Part shown: one piece after another, positions 1 through 7,140 of the stretch
Numbering within the stretch: position 1 is the first letter of the stretch
Layout of the letters: each line of letters starts with the position of its first letter
NCBI GenBank assembly: GCA_946482335.1
Contig: CAMLRG010000140.1
Location: 1-14,542 of the forward strand
Direction of reading: 5' to 3'
DNA: 14,542 nt
Source of the DNA: an uncultured Duganella sp.
Lineage (GTDB): Bacteria > Pseudomonadota > Gammaproteobacteria > Burkholderiales > Burkholderiaceae
Made by a program: the position numbers and the translations under genes
Notes under the pieces: model-generated
The model's input: only the letters and a program-made list of their open reading frames with translations
The model's database searches: none
Told to the model about the DNA's origin: nothing

Positions 1-60
1 TCGCGGACGTGCGACGCTGGCTGCAGGAATCCCCGTCCTTTAGGGCGGGGAGGACGTCAA
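1..60 (+). mobile_element. Right end of an IS200/IS605-type (tnpB-bearing) element, partial
   Basis: The sequence contains a hairpin with arms 31-38 (CCCCGTCC) and 43-50 (GGGCGGGG) around a TTTA loop, followed by AGGACG and TCAA at 57-60. A GGAATCCCC...GGGCGGGGAGGA(C/T)GTCAA arrangement is what I recall from the 3' ends of many IS200/IS605-family tnpB loci, and TCAA is the known right cleavage tetranucleotide of IS608. If so, the element ends at base 60 and its body lies left of base 1. Frame 2 is open from base 2 to a TAG at 41-43 inside the hairpin and could be the last codons of tnpB, but the frame cannot be confirmed. The recognition is from memory of the family; no transposase is visible. 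Confidence 0.6.
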
Positions 61-76
61 GGGGTCAATTTCACGA
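1..76 (+). ncRNA. Possible 3' part of a TnpB omega-RNA (scaffold end plus guide)
   Basis: In IS200/IS605 elements the right-end transcript serves as the omega-RNA of TnpB: the terminal hairpin is scaffold, and the roughly 16 bases just outside the element are the guide. Here the scaffold hairpin would be 31-50 and the guide would start at 61 (GGGGTCAATTTCACGA), which is the 3' end of the neighbouring oxidoreductase gene. Everything depends on the IS call and on an intact tnpB outside the window. No independent promoter or RNA evidence is visible. Confidence 0.3.
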
Positions 77-1055
77 GTTGTTTGCCGAAGTTGCGGCCTT
101 GCAGCAGGCCGATAAGGGCTTCCGGCGCGGAGGCCAGGCCCTGGGAAATCGTTTCGCGGTATTTCAGCTTGCCGGCCGCGACCAGCCTGCCCATTTCGGA
201 CAAGCCTTGCGGCCACAGTTCCATATGCTCGGTGACGATGAAGCCGCGCAGCGTGATGCGGTTCAACAGAAGCTTCTTGGCGCTGCGGATCGGGATCTCG
301 GCACCGGTATAGCCGGCCAGCAGGCCGCACAGCGCAACGCGGGCGAAGGCATTGGTGCGTCCGAGTGCGGTGTCGAATACTTCGCCACCCACATTCTCGA
401 AAATGGCGTCGATGCCGTCCGGCGTCGCGGCGGCCAGATCCGCTTTCAGGTTGCCGGCCTTGTAGTCGACGCAGGCGTCGAAACCGAGTTCGCGCACCAC
501 GTAGTCGCATTTTTCCCTGCCACCCGCAATGCCCACCGCGCGGCAGCCGGCCAGCTTGGCGAGCTGCCCGACGGCGCTGCCCACCGCGCCACTGGCGGCC
601 GACACCACCACCGTTTCGCCCAGCATGGGTCGCAGGATTTCGTGCATGCCGTACCAGGCCGTCATGCCGGGCATGCCGATCACGCCCAGGTTGGCCGACA
701 GCGGCGCGTGCGCCGGATCGACCTTGCGCAAACCGCTGCCATCCGATACGCCCATTTCGGCCCAGCCGAACATCCCCGCCACGAAGTCGCCGGCGGCATA
801 ATCAGGATGGCGCGACCCGACCACTTCGCCGACGGTGCCGCCAATCATGGTCTGGTCCAGCGGCTGCGGCGCGGCATAGCTTTTCGCATCGCTCATGCGC
901 CCGCGCATGTACGGGTCAAGCGACAGGTAATGGTTACGCACCAGCAGCTGGCCCTCGGCCAGTGCCGGCACGTCGACTTCCTCGAGCCGGAAATTCTCCG
1001 GCACGACGGCACCGCGCGGGCGCGAAGCCAGCACGATGCGGCGATACTTGCTCAT
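57..1055 (-). CDS. NADP-dependent oxidoreductase, CurA/PTGR-like MDR superfamily
   Basis: A 332-residue, zinc-free medium-chain dehydrogenase/reductase. Such enzymes use NADPH to reduce the double bond of enones and related compounds in the cytoplasm. Family marks are LSLDPYMRGRM (about 45-54), GMPGMTAWYGM (127-137), the Rossmann loop AASGAVGS (153-160), FENVGG (219-224) and a C-terminal NFGKQLVK (322-329). Length is normal for the family. The ATG has AAGGAG (1061-1066) seven bases upstream, overlapping the stop of the SDR gene, so this is the last gene of the leftward operon. Oddity: its TGA stop (57-59) lies in the TCAA of the putative IS right end, so the final codons may have been changed by insertion. 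The exact substrate cannot be told. Confidence 0.9.
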   Translation of the reverse strand: MSKYRRIVLASRPRGAVVPENFRLEEVDVPALAEGQLLVRNHYLSLDPYMRGRMSDAKSYAAPQPLDQTMIGGTVGEVVGSRHPDYAAGDFVAGMFGWAEMGVSDGSGLRKVDPAHAPLSANLGVIGMPGMTAWYGMHEILRPMLGETVVVSAASGAVGSAVGQLAKLAGCRAVGIAGGREKCDYVVRELGFDACVDYKAGNLKADLAAATPDGIDAIFENVGGEVFDTALGRTNAFARVALCGLLAGYTGAEIPIRSAKKLLLNRITLRGFIVTEHMELWPQGLSEMGRLVAAGKLKYRETISQGLASAPEALIGLLQGRNFGKQLVKLTP

Positions 1056-1064
1056 TCAAACTCC

Positions 1065-1850
1065 TTAAACTGCAGACACGCCGCCGTCCACGGCCAGGGT
1101 CTGGCCCGTGATGTGGCGGCCGGCGTCGGATGCGAACAGCGCCACCGCGCCCTTCAAATCTTCATCGCCCCCCAGGCGGTTCAGCGGGGCCGCGGCGGCC
1201 AGCTTGTCTTCCCCCAGGGCCTTGATCACCCCGGCGCTCAGCTTGGAGGGGAAGAACCCCGGCGCCAGCGCATTGACGTTGATGCCGTACCCGCCCCATT
1301 CGCCCGCCAGCGTACGGGTGAAATTGATCAGGGCGGCCTTGGACGTATTGTAAGCGACAGTCTTCATGGTGCCCGGGGCGTTGCCTGCCAGGCCGGCGAT
1401 CGAGGCGATATTGATGATGCGCCCGTAGCGGCGCGGGATCATCGAGCGCTTGCCCACCGCCTGCGACAGCAGGAAGATGCTGCGCACGTTCAGGTTCATT
1501 ACCTTGTCCCAGGCTTCCAGCGGATACTCTTCGGCCGGCGCGCCCCAGGTGGCGCCCGCGTTGTTGACGAGGATGTCGATGTGGCCGCCCAGCGCATCGA
1601 GCGCCGCGTCGACCAGCGGGTCGATGGCGGCTTCCTGGCCCAGGTCCGCGGCGATGGCATAGGCCTCAACGCCCTGCTCCTTCAGCACGGCGACCGCTTC
1701 ATCCAGGTCGGACTGTTTGCGCGAGGTGACGACCACCCTGGCGCCGAGTTCGCCCAGCGCCAGCGCCATTTGCAGGCCCAGGCCGCGCGAACCGCCGGTG
1801 ACGAGTGCGGTCTTGCCTTGGAGGTTGAACAATTCGAGGGTGGTGGTCAT
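1065..1850 (-). CDS. SDR family NAD(P)-dependent oxidoreductase
   Basis: A classical short-chain dehydrogenase/reductase of 261 residues. The cofactor loop TGGSRGLG is at 18-25, NNAG at 96-99, the catalytic serine at 150, the YxxxK pair at Y167/K171, and PG at 197-198. The motifs are complete, so it should be active on a hydroxyl/ketone pair, perhaps a hydroxyacyl-CoA given the neighbours. The frame stays open upstream through the Dabb gene, but the alignable protein begins at the ATG at 1850 (MTTTLELF), just before the beta strand leading to TGGSRGLG. A weak AGGA lies about 12 bases upstream. It starts 11 bases after the Dabb stop, and its stop overlaps the ribosome binding site of the next gene. 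Substrate unknown. Confidence 0.9.
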   Translation of the reverse strand: MTTTLELFNLQGKTALVTGGSRGLGLQMALALGELGARVVVTSRKQSDLDEAVAVLKEQGVEAYAIAADLGQEAAIDPLVDAALDALGGHIDILVNNAGATWGAPAEEYPLEAWDKVMNLNVRSIFLLSQAVGKRSMIPRRYGRIINIASIAGLAGNAPGTMKTVAYNTSKAALINFTRTLAGEWGGYGINVNALAPGFFPSKLSAGVIKALGEDKLAAAAPLNRLGGDEDLKGAVALFASDAGRHITGQTLAVDGGVSAV

Positions 1851-1861
1851 CGTCAGGGTTC

Positions 1862-2164
1862 CTATGCGGTGAAATCCATGCACTGGCGCGCATCGCGCAC
1901 AGCACTGAAGAAGGGTTTGAGGACGGCGTGCTGCGGGTGGGACTGGTAGGCGTCGAGCGCTTCCTTGCTGTCGAACTCGGAATACAGCACGACGTCGTAC
2001 GTGGCTTCCAGGCCCGGCTCCGCCAGGCCGGCTTCCAGCTTGACGATGCCGGGCACAATGCCGGCGCAGGCCAGCAACCGCTCCTTCATGCGGGCGGCAT
2101 TGGTGGCACGGTCGGCGCCTTCGGCGTGGTCTTTCAGCTTCCACATGACGATGTGCTTGATCAT
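1862..2164 (-). CDS. Dabb (stress-responsive alpha/beta barrel) family protein
   Basis: A 100-residue single-domain protein. It opens with MIKHIVMWKLKD, the first strand typical of Dabb proteins, and carries an ALDAYQSHPQH segment (about 71-81) before the last helix and strand. These small proteins form dimeric ferredoxin-like barrels. Some are enzymes of polyketide or olivetolate type, but most have no known function. The AAGGAG site (2170-2175) overlaps the stop of the acyl-CoA dehydrogenase gene, and the SDR gene follows after 11 bases, so it is clearly part of the operon. Such genes often accompany oxidoreductases in catabolic clusters. The family call is firm; the role is not known. Confidence 0.85.
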   Translation of the reverse strand: MIKHIVMWKLKDHAEGADRATNAARMKERLLACAGIVPGIVKLEAGLAEPGLEATYDVVLYSEFDSKEALDAYQSHPQHAVLKPFFSAVRDARQCMDFTA

Positions 2165-2173
2165 TCGTGCTCC

Positions 2174-4018
2174 TTAAAACCACGCATCCTGCATGTCGAG
2201 CGTGGTGGTATCGAGGCTGGCCAGCAAGTCCAGTTGGGGGTGGACCTTGGGCAGCTCCCATTGGTAGAAATAGCGGCAGGCTTGCAGTTTGCCGCGCCGG
2301 AAACCATCGTTTTCCGGCAGGCTGGCCACCGCCGCCGTGGCCTGCTGCAGCCAGATCCAGGCGACCACCACGTGTCCCACCGCTTCCAGATAGACCGTGG
2401 CATTGGCCAGGGTCTTGTTCAAGTCGCCGGCAGCATACAGTGCCTGGGTGACTTCTTCAACCCGGCGCCAGGCGGCGTCCAGTGCGTTGGCGTGCCGCTC
2501 CAGCTGGCGCGGTCCATCGGGCCCGGCGCCGGCCACCCCGGCGGACTCGCGCACAGCGCGCACGGTGGCGCGGATCTCCTCGGCCATGGTCCTGACCAGT
2601 GCGCCGTCGTGGATGCTGGCCTTGCGGCCCAGCAGGTCGAGGCCGTGGATGCCATGCGTGCCTTCGTGGATCTGGTTCAGGCGGTTGTCGCGGTAAAACT
2701 GCTCGACATTGTATTCGCGCGTGTAGCCGTAGCCGCCGTGCACCTGGATCGCCAGGCTGTTCGCCTCCAGGCACCATTGCGAAGGCCAGGACTTGGTGAT
2801 CGGGGTGAGGAATTCGAGCAGGCGGCCGGCACGCTGGCGCACTTCCGGCGTCTCCCCGGTGTGTTCGTCGTCGACCAGGCGGGCGCTGTACAGGCACAGG
2901 CCCAGGGCGCCTTCAACGTAAGCCTTCTGCGCCAGCAGCATGCGCCGCACGTCGGTATGGGCGATGATGGGCAGCTGCGGCGAGGCCGGGTCCTTGGCGG
3001 CCGGATGGCGGCCTTGCGGCCGTTCGCGGGCGTAATCGAGCGCATGCAGGTAGCCGGTGTAGCCCAGCACCGCCGCCGCCAGGCCAACGCCGATACGGGC
3101 CTCGTTCATCATGTGGAACATATGGGCCAGGCCCTGCCCTTCGCGCCCCACCAGGTAGCCGACGGCGCCGGCGCGTCCGCCAGGCCGGTGGCGCCCTTCG
3201 CCGAAGTTGAGCAGGCAATTGGTCGTGCCGCGGTTGCCCATCTTGTGGTTCAGGCCCGCCAGCGCGATGTCGTTGCGCTCGCCGTTCTCGAGGATCTTGG
3301 GGACGATGAACAGGGAAATGCCCTTCACGCCCGGCACCAGCTTGCCGTCCGGCCCGGGAATCTTGGCCAACACAAGGTGCACGATGTTCTCGGCCAGTTC
3401 ATGCTCGCCGGCGGAAATCCACATCTTGTTGCCGGTCAGCCGGTACTGGCCAGCCGCAGCGGCGTGCGCGTCGGGCTCGGCGCGGGTGGTGATGTCGGAC
3501 AGGCTGGAGCCAGCCTGCGGCTCGCTCAGGCACATGGTGCCGAACCAGCGCCCTTCGAGCATCGGCTGCACGAAATGTTCGACTTGCGCGGTCGAAGCGC
3601 ATTTGAGCAGCGTGTTGGCATTGCCGATGGTGAGGAAGGCGTAACTGGCGGTGGCCATGTTGGCGGCGGTGAAATACGCGGTCAGCGCCTTCTCCACCGT
3701 CAGCGGCAATTGCATGCCGCCCAGCGCATAATCCTGGCCGGCCGCCATCAGGCCGGCCGCCGAGAACGCGTCCAGGGCGCGCTTGACCTCCGGGATCATG
3801 CGCACATGCTGGCCGTCGAACTGCGGCTCCTGCTGGTCGCTCAACTTGTTGTGCGGGGCGAACAGTTCGGTCGCGATCTGTTCGGCGGTGTCGAGCGCGG
3901 CATCGAAGGTTTCGCGGCTATGGTCGGCGAAGCGCGGGCGCTGCGCCAGGCGCTCGACACCGAGCCAGTCGTACAGCATGAACGCAAGGTCGCGCCGCGA
4001 GAGCAGGCGGGACGCCAT
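2174..4018 (-). CDS. Acyl-CoA dehydrogenase, long form with C-terminal domain (DmdC-like)
   Basis: A 614-residue FAD enzyme that introduces the alpha,beta double bond into an acyl-CoA. The FAD/substrate region shows MCLSEPQAGSSLSD (162-175) and the KMWISAGEHELAENIVHLVLAK block (198-219). The MFHMMNEARIGVG helix is at about 300-312, GGYGYTREY at 428-436, and IHEGTHGIHGLDL at 450-462 holds the probable catalytic base E452. About 140 further residues form the C-terminal domain of the 600-residue class that includes 3-methylmercaptopropionyl-CoA dehydrogenase (DmdC); the real substrate may be an ordinary fatty acyl-CoA. I chose the ATG at 4018 because it overlaps the thiolase stop as TGATG and has GAGG just upstream, which suggests translational coupling. 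A short arginine/glycine-rich stretch at about 276-284 looks like a loop insertion. Confidence 0.92.
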   Translation of the reverse strand: MASRLLSRRDLAFMLYDWLGVERLAQRPRFADHSRETFDAALDTAEQIATELFAPHNKLSDQQEPQFDGQHVRMIPEVKRALDAFSAAGLMAAGQDYALGGMQLPLTVEKALTAYFTAANMATASYAFLTIGNANTLLKCASTAQVEHFVQPMLEGRWFGTMCLSEPQAGSSLSDITTRAEPDAHAAAAGQYRLTGNKMWISAGEHELAENIVHLVLAKIPGPDGKLVPGVKGISLFIVPKILENGERNDIALAGLNHKMGNRGTTNCLLNFGEGRHRPGGRAGAVGYLVGREGQGLAHMFHMMNEARIGVGLAAAVLGYTGYLHALDYARERPQGRHPAAKDPASPQLPIIAHTDVRRMLLAQKAYVEGALGLCLYSARLVDDEHTGETPEVRQRAGRLLEFLTPITKSWPSQWCLEANSLAIQVHGGYGYTREYNVEQFYRDNRLNQIHEGTHGIHGLDLLGRKASIHDGALVRTMAEEIRATVRAVRESAGVAGAGPDGPRQLERHANALDAAWRRVEEVTQALYAAGDLNKTLANATVYLEAVGHVVVAWIWLQQATAAVASLPENDGFRRGKLQACRYFYQWELPKVHPQLDLLASLDTTTLDMQDAWF

Positions 4019-5196
4019 CAGGCCACCTCGAACAGGCCCGCCGCGCCCTGGCCGCCACCGATGCACATGGTGACCACCACATATTTCACGCCGCGCCGTC
4101 TGCCTTCGATCAGGGCATGGCCGACCATGCGCGCACCGGACACGCCATAAGGGTGGCCGACCGCGATGGCACCACCGTTCACGTTCAGGCGCTCCATCGG
4201 AATGCCCAACTGGTCGGCGCAATACAGTACCTGCACCGCGAACGCTTCATTCAATTCCCACAGGCCGATGTCCTCGACTTTGAGTCCCGCGCGCTTGAGC
4301 AGTTTCGGCACGGCGAAGACCGGGCCGATGCCCATTTCGTCCGGCTCGCAACCGGCCACCGCGAAGCCGCGGAAAATGCCGAGCGGCTGCAAGCCCCTGG
4401 CAGCGGCGGTGCGGTCGTTCATCACGATGGCGCAGGATGCGCCGTCGGAGAACTGGCTCGCGTTGCCGGCGCTGATCACGCCGCCCGGCAGCGCGGTGCG
4501 GATGCCGCGCACCGCCTCGATCGTCGTGTCGGCGCGGATCCCTTCGTCGGCGCCGATCGTCACCGCGCGCGTGCCCAGCATGCCGGTCGCCTTGTCGGCC
4601 ACCCCCATGGTCACCGTCATCGGCACGATCTCGGCATCGAAACGGCCGGCGGCCTGGGCCGCGGCGGCGCGCTGCTGGCTTTGCACGCCGTATTCGTCCT
4701 GGCGCTCCTTGGGGATGCCGTAGCGCCTGGCCACGATCTCGGCGGTCTGCAACATGGGCAGGTAGATGGCCGGCTTGTGTTCTTTCAGCCACACATCGGC
4801 CAGCATATGGGTATTCATTTCCTGCTGTACGCAAGAGATCGACTCCACGCCGCCGGCCGCGAAGATCTCGCCCTCGCCCGCCAGCACGCGCTGGGCCGCG
4901 GTGGCGATGGTTTGCAGGCCCGACGAGCAGAAACGGTTGACCGTCATTCCCGGCACCGTGACCGGCGCACCGGCGCGCAGCGCAATCTGGCGCGCGATAT
5001 TGCCGCCGGTGGCGCCTTCCGGGTTGGCGCACCCCATGATCACGTCTTCCACCTCGCCCGCCTCGATGCCGGCGCGGGCCACGGCCGCCTGCAGCACGTG
5101 CCCGCCCAGCGCGGCGCCGTGGGTCATGTTGAAGGCGCCTTTCCAGGACTTGGCAAGGCCCGTGCGGGCGGTCGAAACGATGACGGCGTCGGTCAT
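4018..5196 (-). CDS. Acetyl-CoA C-acyltransferase (thiolase)
   Basis: A 392-residue thiolase, which cleaves 3-ketoacyl-CoA to acetyl-CoA and a shortened acyl-CoA. The acyl-accepting cysteine is C90 in NRFCSSGLQ. The other active-site residues are in NEAFA (316-320), H348 in [16 protein letters not shown], and C378 in [14 protein letters not shown]. All key residues are present and the length is normal. The ATG at 5196 has AGGAGA about seven bases upstream; the open frame continues 13 codons further but without family similarity. It is the first gene of the leftward operon and its TGA overlaps the acyl-CoA dehydrogenase ATG. It resembles FadA-type degradative thiolases more than biosynthetic PhaA, judged by context rather than by a search. 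Confidence 0.93.
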   Translation of the reverse strand: MTDAVIVSTARTGLAKSWKGAFNMTHGAALGGHVLQAAVARAGIEAGEVEDVIMGCANPEGATGGNIARQIALRAGAPVTVPGMTVNRFCSSGLQTIATAAQRVLAGEGEIFAAGGVESISCVQQEMNTHMLADVWLKEHKPAIYLPMLQTAEIVARRYGIPKERQDEYGVQSQQRAAAAQAAGRFDAEIVPMTVTMGVADKATGMLGTRAVTIGADEGIRADTTIEAVRGIRTALPGGVISAGNASQFSDGASCAIVMNDRTAAARGLQPLGIFRGFAVAGCEPDEMGIGPVFAVPKLLKRAGLKVEDIGLWELNEAFAVQVLYCADQLGIPMERLNVNGGAIAVGHPYGVSGARMVGHALIEGRRRGVKYVVVTMCIGGGQGAAGLFEVA

Positions 5197-5244
5197 GGAT
5201 GTCTCCTGATGATTTGGTGCGGACCAGCATAGCACAGCTTTAGC

Positions 5245-5256
5245 ACGGTCGTTCGT
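5245..5256. promoter_or_regulatory. Candidate operator (TetR-like, imperfect palindrome)
   Basis: ACGGTCGTTCGT has matching ACG/CGT ends and an ACGnnCGT core. TetR-family regulators of acyl-CoA catabolic operons commonly bind palindromes of this kind. It lies just downstream of a possible -10 box for the leftward operon, where a repressor would block initiation. No regulator gene is in the window, and the symmetry is imperfect. Confidence 0.3.
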
Positions 5257-5259
5257 TAA

Positions 5260-5288
5260 ATTATCCGCTTTGTAAGTTTTGCGTAAGT
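5260..5288 (-). promoter_or_regulatory. Candidate promoter of the acyl-CoA operon
   Basis: Reading leftward, GATAAT (5265-5260) matches five of six bases of the -10 consensus and is 63 bases upstream of the thiolase ATG. The -35 position holds only the poor match ACTTAC/CTTACG, which is also one copy of a phased repeat. This would fit an activator-dependent promoter. Judged by eye only. Confidence 0.3.
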
Positions 5289-5310
5289 TTCAAGCAAGCA
5301 TGACGTAAGG
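5272..5310. repeat. Helically phased GTAAG direct repeats
   Basis: GTAAGTTT occurs at 5272-5279 and again at 5283-5290, and GTAAGG starts at 5305. The spacings are 11 and 22 bases, about one and two helical turns, so the copies face the same side of the DNA. On the leftward strand the CTTAC copies fall around positions -20, -30 and -50 of the candidate promoter. They are plausible activator half-sites, but the regulator is unknown. Confidence 0.4.
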
Positions 5311-5383
5311 AACAGGGGGCAGACTCCATCCTGCCGTTGAAGCATTCGGACACACACACACGACACAATTGGAGACAAGCATC
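5311..5383 (+). promoter_or_regulatory. 5' leader and ribosome binding site of the MFS transporter gene
   Basis: A short hairpin can form between GGCAG (5318-5322) and CTGCC (5331-5335). A (CA)n run follows at 5350-5361. GGAG at 5371-5374 sits nine bases before the ATG at 5384 and decides that start over the upstream in-frame TTG at 5369. I found no convincing sigma-70 promoter for the rightward gene in 5197-5370. Confidence 0.5.
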
Positions 5384-7087
5384 ATGGCAATCAGTTCTGG
5401 CACCGCCGACGTGCGGAACATGGGGAACGGCAAAGCCACCCCCATGACCAAGGAGGAGAAGAAGGTGATCTTCGCCTCTTCCCTCGGTACCGTCTTTGAA
5501 TGGTACGACTTTTATCTATACGGTTCGCTGGCGTCCATCATCGCCAAGCAATTCTTCGTCGGCGACCCCACCACATCCTTCATCTTCGCGCTGCTGGCCT
5601 TCGCCGCCGGTTTCATTGTGCGCCCATTTGGCGCCATCGTGTTCGGCCGCCTGGGCGACATGATCGGCCGCAAGTACACCTTCCTGGTGACCATCCTGAT
5701 CATGGGTTTGTCCACCTTTATCGTGGGCCTGCTGCCGAATTACGCGACCATCGGCATCGCCGCCCCGATCATCCTGGTGGTACTGCGCCTGCTGCAAGGC
5801 TTGGCACTGGGCGGCGAGTACGGCGGCGCGGCCACTTACGTGGCAGAGCATGCCCCGCACGGCAAGCGCGGCCTGTTCACGGCCTGGATCCAGACCACCG
5901 CGACGCTGGGCTTCTTCATGTCGCTGCTGGTGATCCTGGCCTGCCGCCAATCGATGCCGCTGGAAGAGTTTGAAGCATGGGGCTGGCGCATCCCGTTCCT
6001 GGTGTCGGTGGCACTGCTGGGCATTTCGGTGTGGATCCGCCTGTCGATGAACGAGTCGCCTGCCTTTGCCAAGATGAAGGCCGAAGGCAAGACTTCCAAG
6101 GCACCACTGAGCGAAGCCTTCGGCCAGTGGAAGAACCTGAAGATCGTGATCCTGGCGCTGGTCGGCCTGACCATGGGCCAGGCAGTGGTGTGGTACACCG
6201 GCCAGTTCTATGCGCTGTTCTTCATGATCCAGACGCTGAAGATGGATATTGCCACGGCGAACATCCTGATCGCCATCGCACTGATCCTGGCGACCCCGTT
6301 CTTCATCTTCTTCGGCAGCCTGTCGGACAAGATCGGCCGCAAGTGGATCATCCTGGGCGGCTGCCTGATCGCCGCTGCGACCTACTTCCCGCTGTTCGGC
6401 GCCCTGACCCACTACGGCAACCCGCAGCTGGAAGCGGCGATTAAGAATTCGCCTGTGGTGGTGGTGGCTGACCCGGCATCGTGCCACTTCCAGTTCAACG
6501 CAACCGGCGAGAAGAAATTCCCATCGTCCTGCGATATCGCGACCTCGATGCTGTCCAAGGCGTCCGTGGCCTACACCCGCCAGGATGCGCCGGCGGGCAG
6601 CTTGGCCGTGATCAAGGTCGGCGACAAGGAAGTGCAATCGTTCAACGCCGTGATGACGCCGGATAACCTGAACTTCGACGCCGACTCGAAGAAGAAGGAA
6701 GCCGACCTGAAGAAGGCCGTGGCCGAAACCGTGAAGGCAGCCGGCTACCCAGCCAAGGCTGATCCTGCGCAGATCAACAAGCCGATGATGGTGCTGATCC
6801 TGTGGGTGCTGGTGATCTACGTGACCATGGTGTACGGTCCGATCGCCGCCATGCTGGTGGAACTGTTCCCGACCCGCATCCGCTACACTTCGATGTCGCT
6901 GCCTTACCACATCGGCAACGGCTGGTTCGGCGGCCTGCTGCCGACCACCGCCTTCGCCTTGGTGGCCTTCAAGGGCGACATCTACTACGGCCTGTGGTAC
7001 CCGATCGTGGTGGCCCTGGCGACCCTGGTGATCGGCGCGCTGTTCATCCGTGAAACCAAGGACAACAACATTTACGCGCAAGACTGA
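5384..7087 (+). CDS. MHS-family MFS transporter with a large extracytoplasmic insertion
   Basis: A 567-residue inner-membrane secondary transporter. It shows the metabolite:H+ symporter (ProP/KgtP/ShiA) signature FEWYDFYLYG (38-47), the loop 2-3 motif RLGDMIGRK (89-97), RLLQGLALGGEYGGA (135-149) after the fourth helix region, and the repeated motif SDKIGRK (314-320). The usual length is about 430-450; the excess is a hydrophilic stretch at about 343-467 after the ninth helix, predicted periplasmic, with cysteines at 367 and 383. TM10-12 follow (about 468-555). The ATG at 5384 is preferred because GGAG lies nine bases upstream. It is divergent from the acyl-CoA operon and ends in a strong terminator. 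The substrate is probably a small organic acid or betaine-like solute, not determinable here. Confidence 0.88.
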   Translation: MAISSGTADVRNMGNGKATPMTKEEKKVIFASSLGTVFEWYDFYLYGSLASIIAKQFFVGDPTTSFIFALLAFAAGFIVRPFGAIVFGRLGDMIGRKYTFLVTILIMGLSTFIVGLLPNYATIGIAAPIILVVLRLLQGLALGGEYGGAATYVAEHAPHGKRGLFTAWIQTTATLGFFMSLLVILACRQSMPLEEFEAWGWRIPFLVSVALLGISVWIRLSMNESPAFAKMKAEGKTSKAPLSEAFGQWKNLKIVILALVGLTMGQAVVWYTGQFYALFFMIQTLKMDIATANILIAIALILATPFFIFFGSLSDKIGRKWIILGGCLIAAATYFPLFGALTHYGNPQLEAAIKNSPVVVVADPASCHFQFNATGEKKFPSSCDIATSMLSKASVAYTRQDAPAGSLAVIKVGDKEVQSFNAVMTPDNLNFDADSKKKEADLKKAVAETVKAAGYPAKADPAQINKPMMVLILWVLVIYVTMVYGPIAAMLVELFPTRIRYTSMSLPYHIGNGWFGGLLPTTAFALVAFKGDIYYGLWYPIVVALATLVIGALFIRETKDNNIYAQD

Positions 7088-7110
7088 ACTTCCGGCACTG
7101 CCGGCATGAC

Positions 7111-7140
7111 AAAGCCGCCCTCGGGCGGCTTTGTTGTTTG
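7111..7140 (+). terminator. Rho-independent terminator of the MFS transporter gene
   Basis: AAAGCCGCC (7111-7119) pairs perfectly with GGCGGCTTT (7124-7132) around a CTCG loop, followed by the T-rich tract TTGTTGTTTG from 7131. It starts 23 bases after the transporter stop and lies between two convergent genes. The T tract is only on the plus-strand side, so it serves mainly the rightward gene. Confidence 0.9.

Noticed and set aside
9..4150. Very long rightward open frames (9-1949 and 1928-4150)
   Set aside because: They lie antisense to well-supported genes with complete motifs, cross gene borders, and have low-complexity His/Arg/Gln-rich translations typical of antisense frames in GC-rich DNA.
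5318..5335. GGCAG/CTGCC hairpin as a riboswitch or attenuator
   Set aside because: Five base pairs with an 8-base loop is within chance for GC-rich DNA, and no alternative pairing partner or terminator was seen.
5350..5361. (CA)n run before the transporter as a phase-variation tract
   Set aside because: It is only about five to six units, outside the coding frame and upstream of the ribosome binding site. Slippage effects are possible but unsupported.
5516..7081. 521-aa leftward frame opposite the transporter
   Set aside because: Its translation is His/Gln/Arg-rich without domains. The plus-strand transporter has full MFS motifs and a matching terminator.
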